This document shows positions 31,371 to 46,592 of a DNA stretch of 64,000 bases, in pieces. Both the position numbers and the translations under genes were made by a program. The notes beneath the pieces were generated by a model. It was not told the DNA's origin. It searched no databases and saw only the letters and a list, made by a program, of their open reading frames with translations. The stretch's first letter is position 1, and every line of letters starts with the position of its first letter. The stretch comes from Paralithodes platypus (Eukaryota; Arthropoda; Malacostraca; Decapoda; Lithodidae): NCBI GenBank assembly GCA_032716605.1, contig CM064509.1, positions 34,378,544-34,442,543 of the forward strand. The letters run 5' to 3'.

Positions 31371-31797
31371 CAGAGGTGAGGGTTCACGATTTCTGGAATA
31401 CCCTGAACAGAGTATAGGAGCTGAATTCTTAGGTAGATTAATTCTTGTGGAAAATGGAATGGCTGAAGCAAAAGAATTAGCAAATTACAGGAATTAATGG
31501 AGGAAGTTTGGTAGAGAGAGAGTACATAAGGTCTAAGGACCCTTTTCAATGGAAAGCCTGGAAGGTCTTTATCCCAGATGGTGATGTGAAGAGACCTTGT
31601 CCAGAAGTATAACATCTGAGGTGAAGCCATGGATTACAGGGGCTGATGAGTGATTGCGAATGCTTGCGTGCTTGCTTTTTGTGGGCGAACTGTTGTGTTC
31701 TTCCCCTGTCACCTCTTTGTCCTTTCTCGAGTATATTGCCGATCCTCACTACCCCTTATGGGAGTAAGGGCAGGCGACTGACTGACTGACTGACTTA
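31371..31797 (+). other. possible 3' end of a retroelement, (GACT)n tail
   Basis: A more GC-rich, non-coding stretch (about 31480-31770) ends in GACTGACTGACTGACT at about 31777-31794. A simple tetranucleotide tail like this resembles non-LTR 3' ends such as the (TAGA)n one in this window. No RT motif was found. Confidence 0.35.
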
Positions 31798-31868
31798 AAT
31801 TTTGAAGCTGCCAGACTACAACTGCCCATTAAATTGACGGAAAAATCGCTTGTGTGACACCGCCTTCA
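31798..31868. mobile_element. fragment of the GTGTCACACGAG MITE
   Basis: AAATTGACGGAAAAATCGCT and GTGTGACACCG match the right end of the element at 55064-55300. Only that end is present. Confidence 0.6.
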
Positions 31869-31895
31869 ACGTTATAAATTATGATAACTTGGCCT

Positions 31896-32040
31896 TAACC
31901 CCTTCAGCATGATGACACTTATTTAATTCCTTTTAATATGGCTAATATTAGACAGTGTTATTATATTTTATTATATTGATAATTATGCTTGCTGTGGCAA
32001 TTTCTGAGCAATGCATTTTAGTTTGTCCCCTAGGCTAAGT
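31896..32040 (+). mobile_element. P1-type TTAACCC element, fragment
   Basis: It starts TTAACCCCTTCAGCATGATG, like the P1 termini at 45029, 45491 and 54441. A later part (GCTTGCTGTGGCAATTTCTG to TTTTAGTTTGT) matches 57127-57166. The right end is not resolved. Confidence 0.5.
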
Positions 32041-32139
32041 GGTAAAAATAGAAAACATTACATTATCACTAAAGGTTGGCCACAAAAAACACGCATATAT
32101 TGTGGTCCCCATGTCATTCTACAAAGGTATGTTATTTAC

Positions 32140-32140
<1 letters not shown>

Positions 32141-32205
<65 letters not shown>
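32141..32205 (+). repeat. (CT)n microsatellite
   Basis: Uninterrupted CT dinucleotides, about 32 copies. Confidence 0.97.
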
Positions 32206-32206
<1 letters not shown>

Positions 32207-32242
32207 ATTTATTTACTTGGGGTTGCTGCCCGCTCCAAGTTT

Positions 32243-32303
32243 CATGGGGCTAAGCATGAGGGAGAAGGGGTCCAAAATAAGCCACTACCCCCTCCCCCCT
32301 TAA
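32243..32303 (+). mobile_element. MITE family T2, terminal fragment
   Basis: It carries CATGGGGCTAAGCATGAGGG, then GTCCAAAATAAGCCACTACC and a CCCCCTTAA end, the right end of T2 only. Confidence 0.7.
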
Positions 32304-33165
32304 CCCTCTCCGACATATGACGCGATTTGGAGCCTATTGGGGATACTTTAAAACCTTTGTTACCATCAGGGGTATTTAGAAACCTTTAGTTTAGTTACTT
32401 CAACCTCTGCAGTTGTCTTTGAGTTAGCTGTGGGCAGAACACTCATTTTGGAGAGGTAATTATAAGAGTGAGAGAACTCTATTTCTTATTGCTAATCTGG
32501 CAACCTCTGTGAAATACAGAAGAAAAAGAAAAAACCCCAAGGACAAAAGAAAACAGAAAGGAGAGAACCAGGACGAAATACAGAAGAAGAAAAGAGAAAC
32601 CAAGAAAGACCAAAGAAACTAGAAAAGAAAGAGCCAGGACCGAAAAGAGATAAAGAAAGGAGACCAGCCCACCGCGCCTATGGCAGGGTCAAGGCCAAAG
32701 ACCCAAACAACAAAGGACTACCGCCGCCTCGCAACAGTAGAAGTGGCAGGAAAGGAACCCCGACAGACCACCCCCAAGAAGGTGCTATAGTCTCAACCTT
32801 TTTAGGACAACCAAAATCCTATGCAAAATAAATATAAACATGTAAACAAATAAATAAGAATATAAATGTAAACATGTAAACAAAGAAATAAGAATAAAAT
32901 AAAACGCCGTGAAACAGAAAACCTCATACGAGTAAGATATAATTTCCCATGCAAATAAACATTATAGAAAAAAAGACACCATCAATATAGGAACCAAATG
33001 TACCTTATAAATTAGGAGTAAAGTACCCCAGAAATGAAAATTCCCGGGAATGAAATCTCCATCCACAACAAAATCCCCAGGAAACGAAAGGACCAAGGAA
33101 GAGCGTGTCTGATATTGCGACACCTATTATTCCTGTATATTTTAGTTATGTATGTACTGTATGTA
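32304..33165. other. unassigned, with a purine-rich tract
   Basis: From about 32512 to 32670 the plus strand is almost all A and G, with short frames giving Lys/Arg/Glu-rich peptides in several registers. Near 32828-32897 the phrase ATAAACATGTAAACAAATAA is repeated in two diverged copies. No gene is supported. Confidence 0.4.
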
Positions 33166-33167
33166 AG

Positions 33168-33495
33168 TAGGTAAGGGTCATGCCCGACAATGTTCAGATT
33201 ACGTAGGTTAGGATACATGCCAAGGTTGTTGGTTATCGTGTATGTAATTGATTATGCAAGGACCATGTCTGGGGATCTCGTCGAATTACGAGAGCCTGTC
33301 AGACCATCGCCTATGCTCATTGTTTCTTTATATTATAATTGTGTATGTATGTAGTCCCCTATGCTCATTATTTATTTATATTATAGTTGTGTATGTATGT
33401 AGTTAGGCAAGAGTCATGTCCCACAATGTTCAGATTAAGAAGGTTGGGATACATGACAATATTGTTGTGTTGTCATGTATGTATTTGATTGTGAA
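33168..33495 (+). repeat. imperfect tandem duplication with an internal 47-bp repeat
   Basis: GTCATGCCCGACAATGTTCAG (from about 33177) recurs as GTCATGTCCCACAATGTTCAG (from about 33415), each followed by a GGATACATG stretch and ATGTATGTA.TTGATT. Between them CCTATGCTCATT...TATGTATGTAGT is repeated at about 33310 and 33357. Confidence 0.65.
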
Positions 33496-35906
<2,411 letters not shown>

Positions 35907-36188
35907 ACACTGAATGGATTTTCTTGGTAAACTTATACTCAGGTTCTTGGGCAGAAGCTAATATATATATTTTTAAAGCTAAAGGAAGATTATGTGTCCA
36001 TATCTCCTATTTCAAAGCTTAACCAAGTTTAATACTGTAATAGTTTTAGAACATTATTTATTTTATGTTTCTTATTAGGCCTATATATTTTTGTTTTTTA
36101 TTATACTGTATATAGTTTTTTGTTTTTTATTATATATTTTTATATACCGGTATGTTTAATGTATTTTTTATTTATATAATTTTTTTAA

Positions 36189-36189
<1 letters not shown>

Positions 36190-36236
<47 letters not shown>

Positions 36237-37978
36237 GGTATTATTAGGTTATTATTATTATTATTTTGTTTTAATTACCCATTGTCTATGACCTTAAGCC
36301 AAAAATTGACACTACTTTTGAATCCCTGCAGTGTGTAACCTACTCATGTGGGTTTATATCAAATCTTAATAACCTATTCCACAATATGGAGTATCTGCAC
36401 AAAAACTGCCGTTGGTAATGAGAGGTATGGCAGCGAGGCTCCTCAAGTGCAGATGGTGCTTGTTCCACTCTTGTTGTGGTACGCAGAGGATTTCGCTGTT
36501 GTTGTCTCATTGGCTTTAAATGTGGAATATATTGTTTTTGTATCTTAAATAGTGTGCACAGTCCTGCCACATCTCTTCTGTGTTGAAGGCTATCGATGAA
36601 CTTTTGAGTTAGTGTTTGGTTGTCATCAATTATGCGTCTGGCACGGGCTTGAATTTTGTCGAGAAGGCTAAGGTGTTTCTTGGCTGCACCACCCCATGAG
36701 AGTGAAGGGTATTCCATTGAAGATCGAATTTGTGCCTTGTACAGCACTTCCCTTCCCTCTCTGTTCAAAAGCCAGAAAACTCTTCTTAATGCAGCTAGTT
36801 TCCTAGAAGCAGCTCGAGCAACATTTTCGATGTGCGTTTTGAAAGTAGCTTTCTGTCATAAGTCATGCCTAGGATGTTAATTTCTTCTTGTGAGTTTAGT
36901 AGTTTACCATTGAAGTTAATTTGTACATTAGTATTTGATCTTGTTGCTACCATGAACTGGGTTTTTTGAGCAGCAAACTTGACTTGCCACCTTTTCCCCC
37001 ATTCCATTATGATCTTGAGCCTGGCTTGGAGTAACTTTATTGCTGCCTTCTCCTGTGCTTGGTCGTAGCTTATTGATACTGTCCCATCATCGGCAAAGGC
37101 TTTGGCTTCGGGGATAAGGTGGAGTAAGTCGTTGATGAAAATGTTCCATAGCAACGGTCTGAGAACACTTCCTTGTGGTACACTTGCATTGACATTGAAA
37201 GGAGAAGACTCCTTTCCTTCTAGTACTGTATTACTCTCAGCTGTCTATCACTGAGATAGTTTTCTAGTACAGTAGTTTGTATGTGTGCCCTTCAATCCCA
37301 ACTGATCTCAATTTTGTCAAGAGCCCTCTGTGCGAGACTCTGTCGAAGGCACCTTCAATATCCAAAGCGAGAATACAGGTACGTTGGCCTTTGTCAAGAG
37401 CAGAAGTCCAGTCAGAGGTTATTAGGAGTAGGAGATCTGCAGCCGAGTGACCTTTACGGAAACCAAACTGTCTGTTGTTGAGGATATGGTTCTTCAGAAA
37501 GTGTTCTGTGATGCGTGTTGCTATTACCTTCTCTAGAATTTTACTAAGAGCAAATAAAAGAGATACTGGGCGATAGTTACTGACTTCTGCCCTGCTGTCC
37601 TTCCTATGTATTGGCACAATGTTACTTGTTTTCCATTTATTTGGCCATATACTTGTTCTCAGGCAGTTATTAAAAAAACAAAGTAAGAGGCTGTGCGAGT
37701 TGTTTTGCAAATTTATGGAGTAGTCGTGGACTTATACCGTTGGGTCCCACAGCTTTTTTTCATCTAGTCCATGGAGCAGTCCATAAACTTCAGTCTTACT
37801 AGTTTTGAAACAGTCTACCCTTTCTTGAGTTACTGGTGGGATGTGTGGTGGTTGATGATCAGTGTGTGGCACAATCATCTTGTTTGCAAAGTGGTGAGCT
37901 AGGGCATGGACTTTTTCTGTTGTAGTTTGGGCCACTTTACCATTTCCACTTATTAGAGGCGGAGAGTTTGGGGACTTT
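36190..37978 (-). mobile_element. Jockey/CR1-type non-LTR relic with (AAT)n tail
   Basis: On the minus strand the coding relic runs from about 37978 to the stop near 36340, then a short 3' part and an AAT-rich tail (36190-36270 as ATT on the plus strand). The 5' end is truncated just before the RT domain and abuts a T2 fragment. No target duplication could be assigned. Confidence 0.8.
36340..37978 (-). pseudogene. Jockey/CR1-type reverse transcriptase, several frameshifts
   Basis: Four minus-strand pieces keep RT order. The first (37732-37978) is the pre-RT linker (QERVDCFKTS). The second (37264-37710) has NYRPVSLLFALSKILEKV, NRQFGFRKGHSAADLL and LALDIEGAFDRVSHRGL. The third (36795-37154) has FADDGTVSIS at the active site, KFAAQKTQFM and NILGMTYDRK. 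The fourth (36340-36768) has YPSLSWGGAAKKHLSLLDKI, DSLQHRRDVAGLC and ILWNRLL, the conserved C-terminal block of Jockey/CR1-like elements. The PQGSVLSP segment falls in a gap between pieces. It is inactive. No endonuclease is present. Confidence 0.85.
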
Positions 37979-38190
37979 ATGACCTTTCACCCCATTTCTT
38001 TGTCAATATTAGGACCCTTCGTGCCATTTAGGTGTCGATTTTTTGCTGGCGAGCGTAAGCGAGCCTGTAAATTTAGGAGGAATCGGCCTTTGGCCGGGAC
38101 ATTTTTCTACCGAAAAATTTACAAATCTATCTTGAAGGGGGGTCTCGGGGGTATTTTTGTAAGCTTGATGAAAGTCTAGGGAGGAAACTA
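37976..38190 (-). mobile_element. MITE family T2, internal fragment
   Basis: It carries the T2 landmarks in reverse: GACCTTTCACCCCATTTCTT, TGCCATTTAGGTGTCGATTT, GGCGAGCGTAAGCGAGCCTG, GGCCTTTGGCCGGGAC and TTTTTCTACCGAAAAATT. Both TTAA ends are missing. Confidence 0.8.
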
Positions 38191-38249
38191 AACAAATATA
38201 TGAATAAATTAATTAATAGACCAAACAAACAGCCACTGTCCCCTTAATG

Positions 38250-41200
38250 GCACCACAATATCCTCAAACACACAACACCTCAACACCTCCATTACACCGC
38301 TACAACACCGCCATCACACTGCAGCACCGCAACACTATAATACCTCTACAAAACACTATCACACAGTTACAACACCAGAACAACACCATTATATTATAGC
38401 ATCGCAGCAACACCATAACAACACTACAATACCATTATCACACCGTAATAGCACACCAACACCCTAATAACACCACCATAACCACACCACAACAGCAACT
38501 TAACACTCTAGCACACCATAACACCACCATAGCAGCACCACAACTACACTATAACAGTACCACCATAACACCACCACAACACCAAAGCAGCACCACCACA
38601 ACACCATAACACTACCACCACAACAACACCATAACAGCACCACCACAATACCATAACACCACCACAACACCAAAGCAGCACCACCATAACAGCACCACCA
38701 CAACACCACCACCACCACAACACCATAGCAACACCATAACAGCACCACCACAGCACCATAGCAACACCATAGAAGCACCACCACAACACCATAGAAGCAC
38801 CACCACAACACCATAGAAGCACCACCACAACACCATAACAGCACCACCACAACACCATAACAGCACCACCACAACACCACCACAACACCATAACAGTACC
38901 ACCACAACACCATAACAGCACCACCACAACACCATAACAGCACCACCACAACACCATAACAGTACCACCACAACACCATAACAGTACTACCACAACACCA
39001 CCACCAAAACACCATAACAGCACTACCAAAACACCATAACAGCACCACCACAATACCATAACAGTACCACTACAACACCATAATAGCACCACCACAACAC
39101 CATAACAGCACCACCACAACACCATATCAGCACCACCACAACACCATAACAGCACCACCACCACACCATACCAGCACTACCACCACACCATAACAGCACC
39201 ACCACCACACCATAACAGTACCACCACAACAGCACCACCACAACACCATAACAGCACCACCACAACACCATAAGAGTAGCACCACAACGTCACCACCGCA
39301 ACACCATTACAGCAACACCACAACACCATAACAGCACCAACACAACACCATAACAGCACCACCACAACACCACCACTACAACACCATAACAACACCACCA
39401 CAACACCATAACATCACCACCATAACAGCATCACCACAACACCATAGCAGCACCACCACAACACCATAACAGCACTACCACACCATAACAGCACCACCAT
39501 AACAGAACCACCACAACACCATAACAGCACCACCACAACACCATAGAAGCACCACCACTACACCATAACAGCACCACCACAACACTATAACAGTACCACC
39601 ACAACACCATAACAGCACCACCACAACACCATAACAGCACCACCGCAACACCATTACAGCAACACCACAACACCACAACACCATAACAGCACCACCACAA
39701 CACCATAACAGTACCACCACAACACCATAACAGTACTACCACAACACCACCACCAAAACACCATAACAGCACTACCAAAACACCATAACAGCACCACCAC
39801 AATACCATAACAGTACCACTACAACACCATAATAGCACCACCACAACACCACCACCACAACACCATATCAGCACTACCACAACACCATAACAGCACCACC
39901 ACCACACCATACCAGCACTACCACCACACCATAACAGCACCACCACCACACCATAACAGTACCACCACAACACCATAACAGCACCACCACAACACCATAA
40001 CAGCACCACCACAACACCATAAGAGTACCACCACAATATCACCACCGCAACACCATTACAGCAACACCACAACACCATAACAGCACCACCACAACACCAC
40101 CACCACAACACCACCACTACAACACCATAACAGCACCACCACAACACCATAACATCACCACCACAACACCATAACAGCATCACCACAACACCATAGCAGC
40201 ACCACCACAACACCATAACAGCACTACCACACCATAACAGCACCACCATAACAGAACCACCACAACACCATAACAGCACCATAGCAACACCATAACAGCA
40301 CCATAGCAACACCATAACAACACCACCACAACACCATAGAAGCACCACCACTACACCATAACAGCACCACCACAACACTATAACAGTACCTCCACAACAC
40401 CATAACAGCACCACCGCAACACCATAACAGCACCACCGCAACACCATTACAGCAACACCACAACAGCACCACCACAACACCATAACAGCACCACCACAAC
40501 ACCATAACAGCACCACCACAACACCACCACCACCACACCATACCAGCACCACCACCACAACACCATACCAGCACCACCACCACAACACCATACCAGCACC
40601 ACCACCACAACACCATACCAGCACCACCACCACAACACCATAACAGTACCACCACAACACCATAACAGTACCACCACAACACCATAACAGCACCACCGCA
40701 ACACCATAACACCATAAGAGTACCACCATAACAGCACCACCACAACACCACCACCACAACACCATAACAGCACCACCACAGCACCATAGCAACACCATAG
40801 AAGCACCACCACAACACCATAGAACACCACACAACACCATAGAGCACCACCTGGACACACCATAACACCACCACCACCTGGACACACCATAACACCACCA
40901 CCACCTGGACACACCATAACACCACCACCATAACCACCACCACAACACCATAACAGTACCACCACAACACCATAACAGTACTACCACAACACCACCACCA
41001 AAACACCATAACAGCACTACCAAAACACCATAACAGCACCACCACAATACCATAACAGTACCACTACAACACCATAATAGCACCACCACAACACCATAAC
41101 AGCACCACCACAACACCATATCAGCACCACCACAACACCATAACAGCACCACCACCACCACACCATACCAGCACTACCACCACACCATAACAGCACCACC

Positions 41201-44200
41201 ACCACACCATAACAGTACCACCACAACACCATAACAGCACCACCACAACACCATAACAGCACCACCACAACACCATAAGAGTACCACCACAACGTCACCA
41301 CCGCAACACCATTACAGCAACACCACAACACCATAACAGCACCAACACCATAACAGCACCACCACAACACCACCACTACAACACCATAACAACACCACCA
41401 CAACACCATAACATCACCACCACAACACCATAGAAGCACCACCACTACACCATAACAGCACCACCACAACACTATAACAGTACCTCCACAACACCATAAC
41501 AGCACCACCGCAACACCATAACAGCACCACCGCAACACCATTACAGCAACACCACAACAGCACCACCACAACACCATAACAGCACCACCACAACACCATA
41601 ACAGCACCACCACAACACCACCACCACACCATACCAGCACCACCACCACAACACCATACCAGCACCACCACCACAACACCATACCAGCACCACCACCATA
41701 ACAGTACCACCACAACACCATAACAGTACCACCACAACACCATAACAGCACCACCACAACACCATAACACCATAAGAGTACCACCATAACAGCACCACCA
41801 CAACACCACCACCACAACACCATAGCAACACCATAACAGCACCACCACAGCAACACCATAGAAGCACCACCACAACACCATAGAAGCACCACCACAACAC
41901 CATAACAGCACCACCACAACACCATAACAGCACCACCACAACACCATAACAGTACCACCACAACACCATAACAGCACCACCACAACACCATAACAGCACC
42001 ACCACAACACCACCAGAGAACCACCACAACACCATAACAGTACTCCACAAACCACCACCACCAAACACCATAACAGCACTACCAAAACACCATAACACCA
42101 CCACAATACCATAACAGTACCACTACAACACCATAACACCACCACAACACCATAACAGCAACACCACAACATTCACCATCACCACCACAACACCATAACA
42201 GCACCACCACACCATACCAGCACTACCACCACACCATAACAGCACCACCACCACACCATAACAGTACCACCACAACACCATAACAGCACCACCACAACAC
42301 CATAACAGCACCACCACAACACCATAAGAGTACCACCACAACGTCACCACCGCAACACCATTACAGCAACACCACAACACCATAACAGCACCAACACCAT
42401 AACAGCACCACAACATCACCACCACAACTACCATAACATCACCACCACAACTACCATAACATCACCACCACAACTACCATAACATCACCACCACAACTAC
42501 CATAACATCACCACCACAACTACCATAACATCACTACCACCACAACCACCACCATACAGAACCACCACAAACCATATCAGCACCACCACCACAACACCAA
42601 GCACCACACACATAACAGCACCACCACAACACTATAACCATCCACCACAACACCATAACAGCACCACCACAACACCATAACAGCACCACCGCAACACCAT
42701 TACAGCACCACCACAACACCATAACAGCACCACAACACCCCTACACCACCACCACAACACCATAACAGTACACCCACAACACACCACACTAACCCCATAA
42801 CAGCACACCACAACCAATAACAGCACACCACAACCACCAGTACCACTACACCATATAGCACCACCACAACACCACCACCACAACACCATACAGCACCACA
42901 ACACCATATCAGCACCACACCACACCATAACCACACACCACCACACCATCACAGCACCACCACCACACCATAACAGCACCACCACCACACCATAACAGTA
43001 CCACCACAACACCATAAAGCACCACCACAACACCATAAGAGTACCACCACATATCACCACCGCAACACCATTACAGCAACACCACAACAGCACCACACAC
43101 ACAACACACACCCTACAACACCATAACAGCACCACCACAACACCATAACCACACCACCACACACATAAGCATCACCACAACACCATAGCAGCACCACCAC
43201 AACACCATAACAGCACTACCACCCACATAACAGCACCACCATAACAGCCACCACACACACCATAACAGCACCACACCACATAACAGCCACCACAACACCA
43301 TAAAACAACACCACCACAACACCATAGAAGCACCACCACTACACCATAACAGCACCACCACAACACTATAACAGTACCTCCACAACACCATAACCACCCA
43401 ACACCATAACAGCACCACCGCAACACCATTACAGCAACACCACAACAGCACCACCACAACACCATAACAGCACCACCACAACACCACCACCACCACACCA
43501 TACCAGCACCACCACCACAACACCATACCAGCACCACCACCACAACACCATACCAGCACCACCACCACAACACCATACCAGCACCACCACCATAACAGTA
43601 CCACCACAACACCATAACAGTACCACCACAACACCATAACAGCACCACCGCAACACCATGACACCATAAGAGTACCAGCAACAGCACCACCACAACACCA
43701 TAACAGCACCACCATAACAGCACCACCACAACACCATAACAGCACCACCACAACACCACCACCACAACAGCACCACCATAACAGCACCACCACAACAGTA
43801 CCACCACAACAGTACCACCACAACAGCATCACCGCAACACCATTACAGCAACACCACAACACCATAACAGCACCACCACAACACCATAACAGCACCACCA
43901 CAACACCATAACATCAACACCACAACAGCACCACCACAACACCATAACAGCAACACCACAACACCATAACAGCACCACCACAACACCATAACAGCACCAC
44001 CACAACACCACCATAACAGCACTACCACAACACCATAACAGCACCATAGCAACACCATAACAGCACCATAGCAACACCATAACAACACCATAACAGCACC
44101 ACCACAACACCATAGAAGCACCACCACAACACCATAACAGCACCACCACAACACTATAACAGTACCACCACAACAGCACCACCGCAACACCACAACACCA

Positions 44201-44395
44201 TAACAGCACCACCATAACACCATGACAGCATCACCACAACAGCACCACCACCACAACACCATAACAGCACCACCAAAACACCAGGACAGCATCACCACAA
44301 CACCATAACAGCACCACCATAACAGCACCACCACAACACCATAACCACCACCACCACAACACCATAACAGCACCACCACAACACCATCACACTGT
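38250..44395. repeat. 6-kb satellite of 22-bp units with higher-order repeats
   Basis: The consensus unit is GCACCACCACAACACCATAAC plus A (22 bp; for example 38896 to 38918). Units vary mostly by GCACC/GTACC and a few substitutions. The plus strand is nearly all A and C. Longer blocks recur: one with CACCAAAACACC at about 39002, 39751, 40996 and 42056; one with ACCGCAACACCATTACAGC at about 39300, 40044, 41300, 42350 and 43060. This shows higher-order repetition of about 0.75 to 1.25 kb. Edges (38250-38520) and 42550-43300 are more degenerate. Long minus-strand frames of Val, Leu, Trp, Cys and Gly arise because the unit lacks stops in every frame; I do not call them genes. Confidence 0.95.
42414..42545. 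repeat. homogeneous 23-bp subarray in the satellite
   Basis: CATCACCACCACAACTACCA plus TAA repeats with a period of 23 bp (for example 42437 to 42460), about five near-identical copies. It is a local variant not seen elsewhere in the array. Confidence 0.85.
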
Positions 44396-44466
44396 AAGAG
44401 CGTCATCATAACATCCTTGCATAGAAATCGTCATCTGGGTGAGCCTGGGGAACCATCATACCATAT

Positions 44467-44497
44467 GTATAGGTTCATGTGTGTGTGTGTGTAGGTT

Positions 44498-44552
<55 letters not shown>

Positions 44553-44553
44553 G

Positions 44554-44584
<31 letters not shown>

Positions 44585-44955
44585 AGGTTCCTGTGTGTGT
44601 GTGTGTGTAGGTTCCTGTGTGTGTGTAGGTTCCTTTGTGTGTGTATGTATAGGTTCCTGTGTGTGCGTGTGTAGGTTACTGTGTGTGCGTATGTAGGTTC
44701 CGTTGTGTGTGTGTGTAGGTTCCTGTGTGCGTTTGTAGGTTTCTGTGTGTATGTGTGTGTGTGTGTGTGTATAGGTTCATGTGTGTGTGTGTGTGTGTGT
44801 AGATTCCTGTGTGTATATGTGTAGGTTCCTGTGTGTGTAGGTTCCCGTGTGTGTATGTGTAGGTTCCTGTGTGTGCATGTGTAGTTTCCTTTGTGTGTGT
44901 GTAGGTTCCTGTGTGTGCATGTGTAGTTTCCTGTGTGTGTGTGTGTGTATATATG
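44467..44955 (+). repeat. GT-rich minisatellite with AGGTTCCTGTG units
   Basis: Runs of GT are punctuated every 20-60 bp by TAGGTTCCTG or near variants, more than fifteen times. It looks like a (GT)n array overprinted by a spreading 10-bp insert. Confidence 0.9.
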
Positions 44956-45345
44956 TGTATACATGCCTACAATCAAAGCAAATAGTCTGCTGAAAGCCTT
45001 GGCTATTACATATGACTGTATACATATTAACCCATTGACGATTATGACGTGTTTTGACAGTTTGTACCATATGTATGTATAGGTTCCTGGGTGTAGGTTT
45101 CTCTCTGTGTGTATATAATTATACATTCATACATACAAACACACACACACACAGGAATCTACTCATTTATATAATTATATACACATAGGAACCTATACAT
45201 ACGTACAAACTGTCAAGACGTGTCATAATCCTCAAGGGGTTAATATGTATTTATACAGTACGGTACCATGTTATAGCCAAGGCTTTCGGTAGACTATTTG
45301 CATTGATTGTAGGCATGTATGTATACACATATACACACACACACA
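44940..45345. repeat. large inverted repeat with about 170-bp arms
   Basis: The left arm (about 44940-45110) reads GTATACATGCCTACAATCAA, AAATAGTCTGCTGAAAGCCT, TTGGCTAT and a P1-like terminus TTAACCCATTGACGATTATG. The right arm (about 45175-45345) is its imperfect inverse. GT and CA runs lie at the outer ends, and AGGTTCC-type words with a short CA run lie at the centre near 45140. Confidence 0.85.
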
Positions 45346-45354
45346 CACGAAACT

Positions 45355-45425
45355 GCCTTGATGGTGTAATGGTTAGTGTTTAAAATATGTATGTGGTAAC
45401 CCAGGTTCGAATCCCGGTGGATTAC
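45355..45425 (+). mobile_element. tRNA-like SINE head
   Basis: Box A-like TGGTGTAATGGTTAGTG (45362-45378) and box B GGTTCGAATCC (45404-45414) are spaced as in tRNA. The acceptor stem does not pair. No clear body or tail was defined. Confidence 0.55.
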
Positions 45426-45949
45426 ATTATTGCTTTCATTAATTTCTCTGGGAGGTGTTTGGTGTTGGAGTGAAATTAATATAAATAGATTAACGCCTTG
45501 AAGATTATGACACGTTTTGACAGCGGCGTATGCTAGTTATTGGGAGACGACCTATGGAGAGCAAGCGTGGTAGCGTCAATAACTTTCCTAACGGAAAAGT
45601 GTAGTGGTGGTTATCGTGAAAGAGGGTAAAGCGATCAAGCCAATATTTTTCTCTTCAGTTTGTGGTAATATTAGACATTGGCAAGTGTGTTCGAGCTTGT
45701 AATTTTTCCTCAGGTCAGGTCAGGTGAAGGTATTGAGGAATAAGCCTTTACAACGGCACCTCGTAGATACTTTCTACTTTTTCCTATTTTCTGAAGAGTG
45801 TAGAGAGAGGAGAAGTGGTGTTGGAGAGAGCGGAAGCTGTTGGAGTGACACTTTGTTATGTTATTAGTCTGTATGCGTCGTTGAGGTGTCCCCCGACTGG
45901 GTGCGAGCATGTGAAACATGCTAGGACGTACTACCACACCCAGTAAATG
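45426..45949. other. unassigned, with a P1-like terminus
   Basis: TTAACGCCTTGAAGATTATG at 45491 matches P1 ends. The rest, including GGTGTTGGAGTGAAATT and GGTGTTGGAGAGAGCGG phrases, is unrecognised. Confidence 0.4.
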
Positions 45950-46030
45950 TCCGCCTTGGCTAGGATCGAACCCAGGTCAAGCAGATGCACACGTGAGCGT
46001 GCTCTCCACTCACTCGCCGCGGCTCTACAG
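45950..46030 (-). mobile_element. tRNA-like SINE head
   Basis: On the minus strand GAGTGAGTGGAGAGCACGC (box A region) is followed by box B GGTTCGATCC (about 45962-45972). Adjacent sequence (ACTGGGTGTGGTAGTACGTC on the minus strand) may be the SINE body. Confidence 0.5.
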
Positions 46031-46436
46031 AAGAATGTGGTGGAGAGAGAAGGCAAGAGTCGTCGAACCAATATTTTCCCCCTACAGAAGTGTGCGGTGG
46101 TATTGGACAAGGGCAAGAGTGGTCAAGCCAATAGAGGTACTGGGAGACCTGGATAACGCCGCCGTGGGTCCAGACTTAATTTATACAATTTAAACAGAAC
46201 ACGGAATGAGGGAAGGAAATCCCGGGTGAGGCTGTGGAAATGAGCTCCCAGGGTGGAATGCTTGTTCGAGCAGCATTCTTGGCTTGAGTCACGAGCAAGA
46301 GGGTGTGTGTTCACGGAATAAGACTAGGACGAGGGGATTTGTGGGGAAGAGTTTAAGACAAGAAATACAGCGGAAAATATATATACCTGTATTTGATACA
46401 ACATAATTGGTGAATTATATATATATATGAATATAA
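46031..46436. other. unassigned sequence
   Basis: No recognised gene or repeat. Confidence 0.35.
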
Positions 46437-46441
46437 TTATA

Positions 46442-46490
<49 letters not shown>

Positions 46491-46532
46491 GCTGTATATA
46501 GGCTATATGTAATTATCTGTGTGAGAGAGAGA

Positions 46533-46592
<60 letters not shown>

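Noticed and set aside
38250..44395. CRISPR-like array
   Set aside because: The units are contiguous 22-mers without unique spacers, and the DNA is animal.
38500..44400. Minus-strand frames of up to 576 codons rich in Val, Leu, Trp, Cys and Gly
   Set aside because: They are the translation of the 22-bp satellite, which lacks stops in every minus-strand frame. Overlapping frames give the same kind of protein, so there is no sign of coding selection.
44431..45126. A 231-codon Thr-His-rich frame
   Set aside because: It is a translated GT/CA minisatellite.
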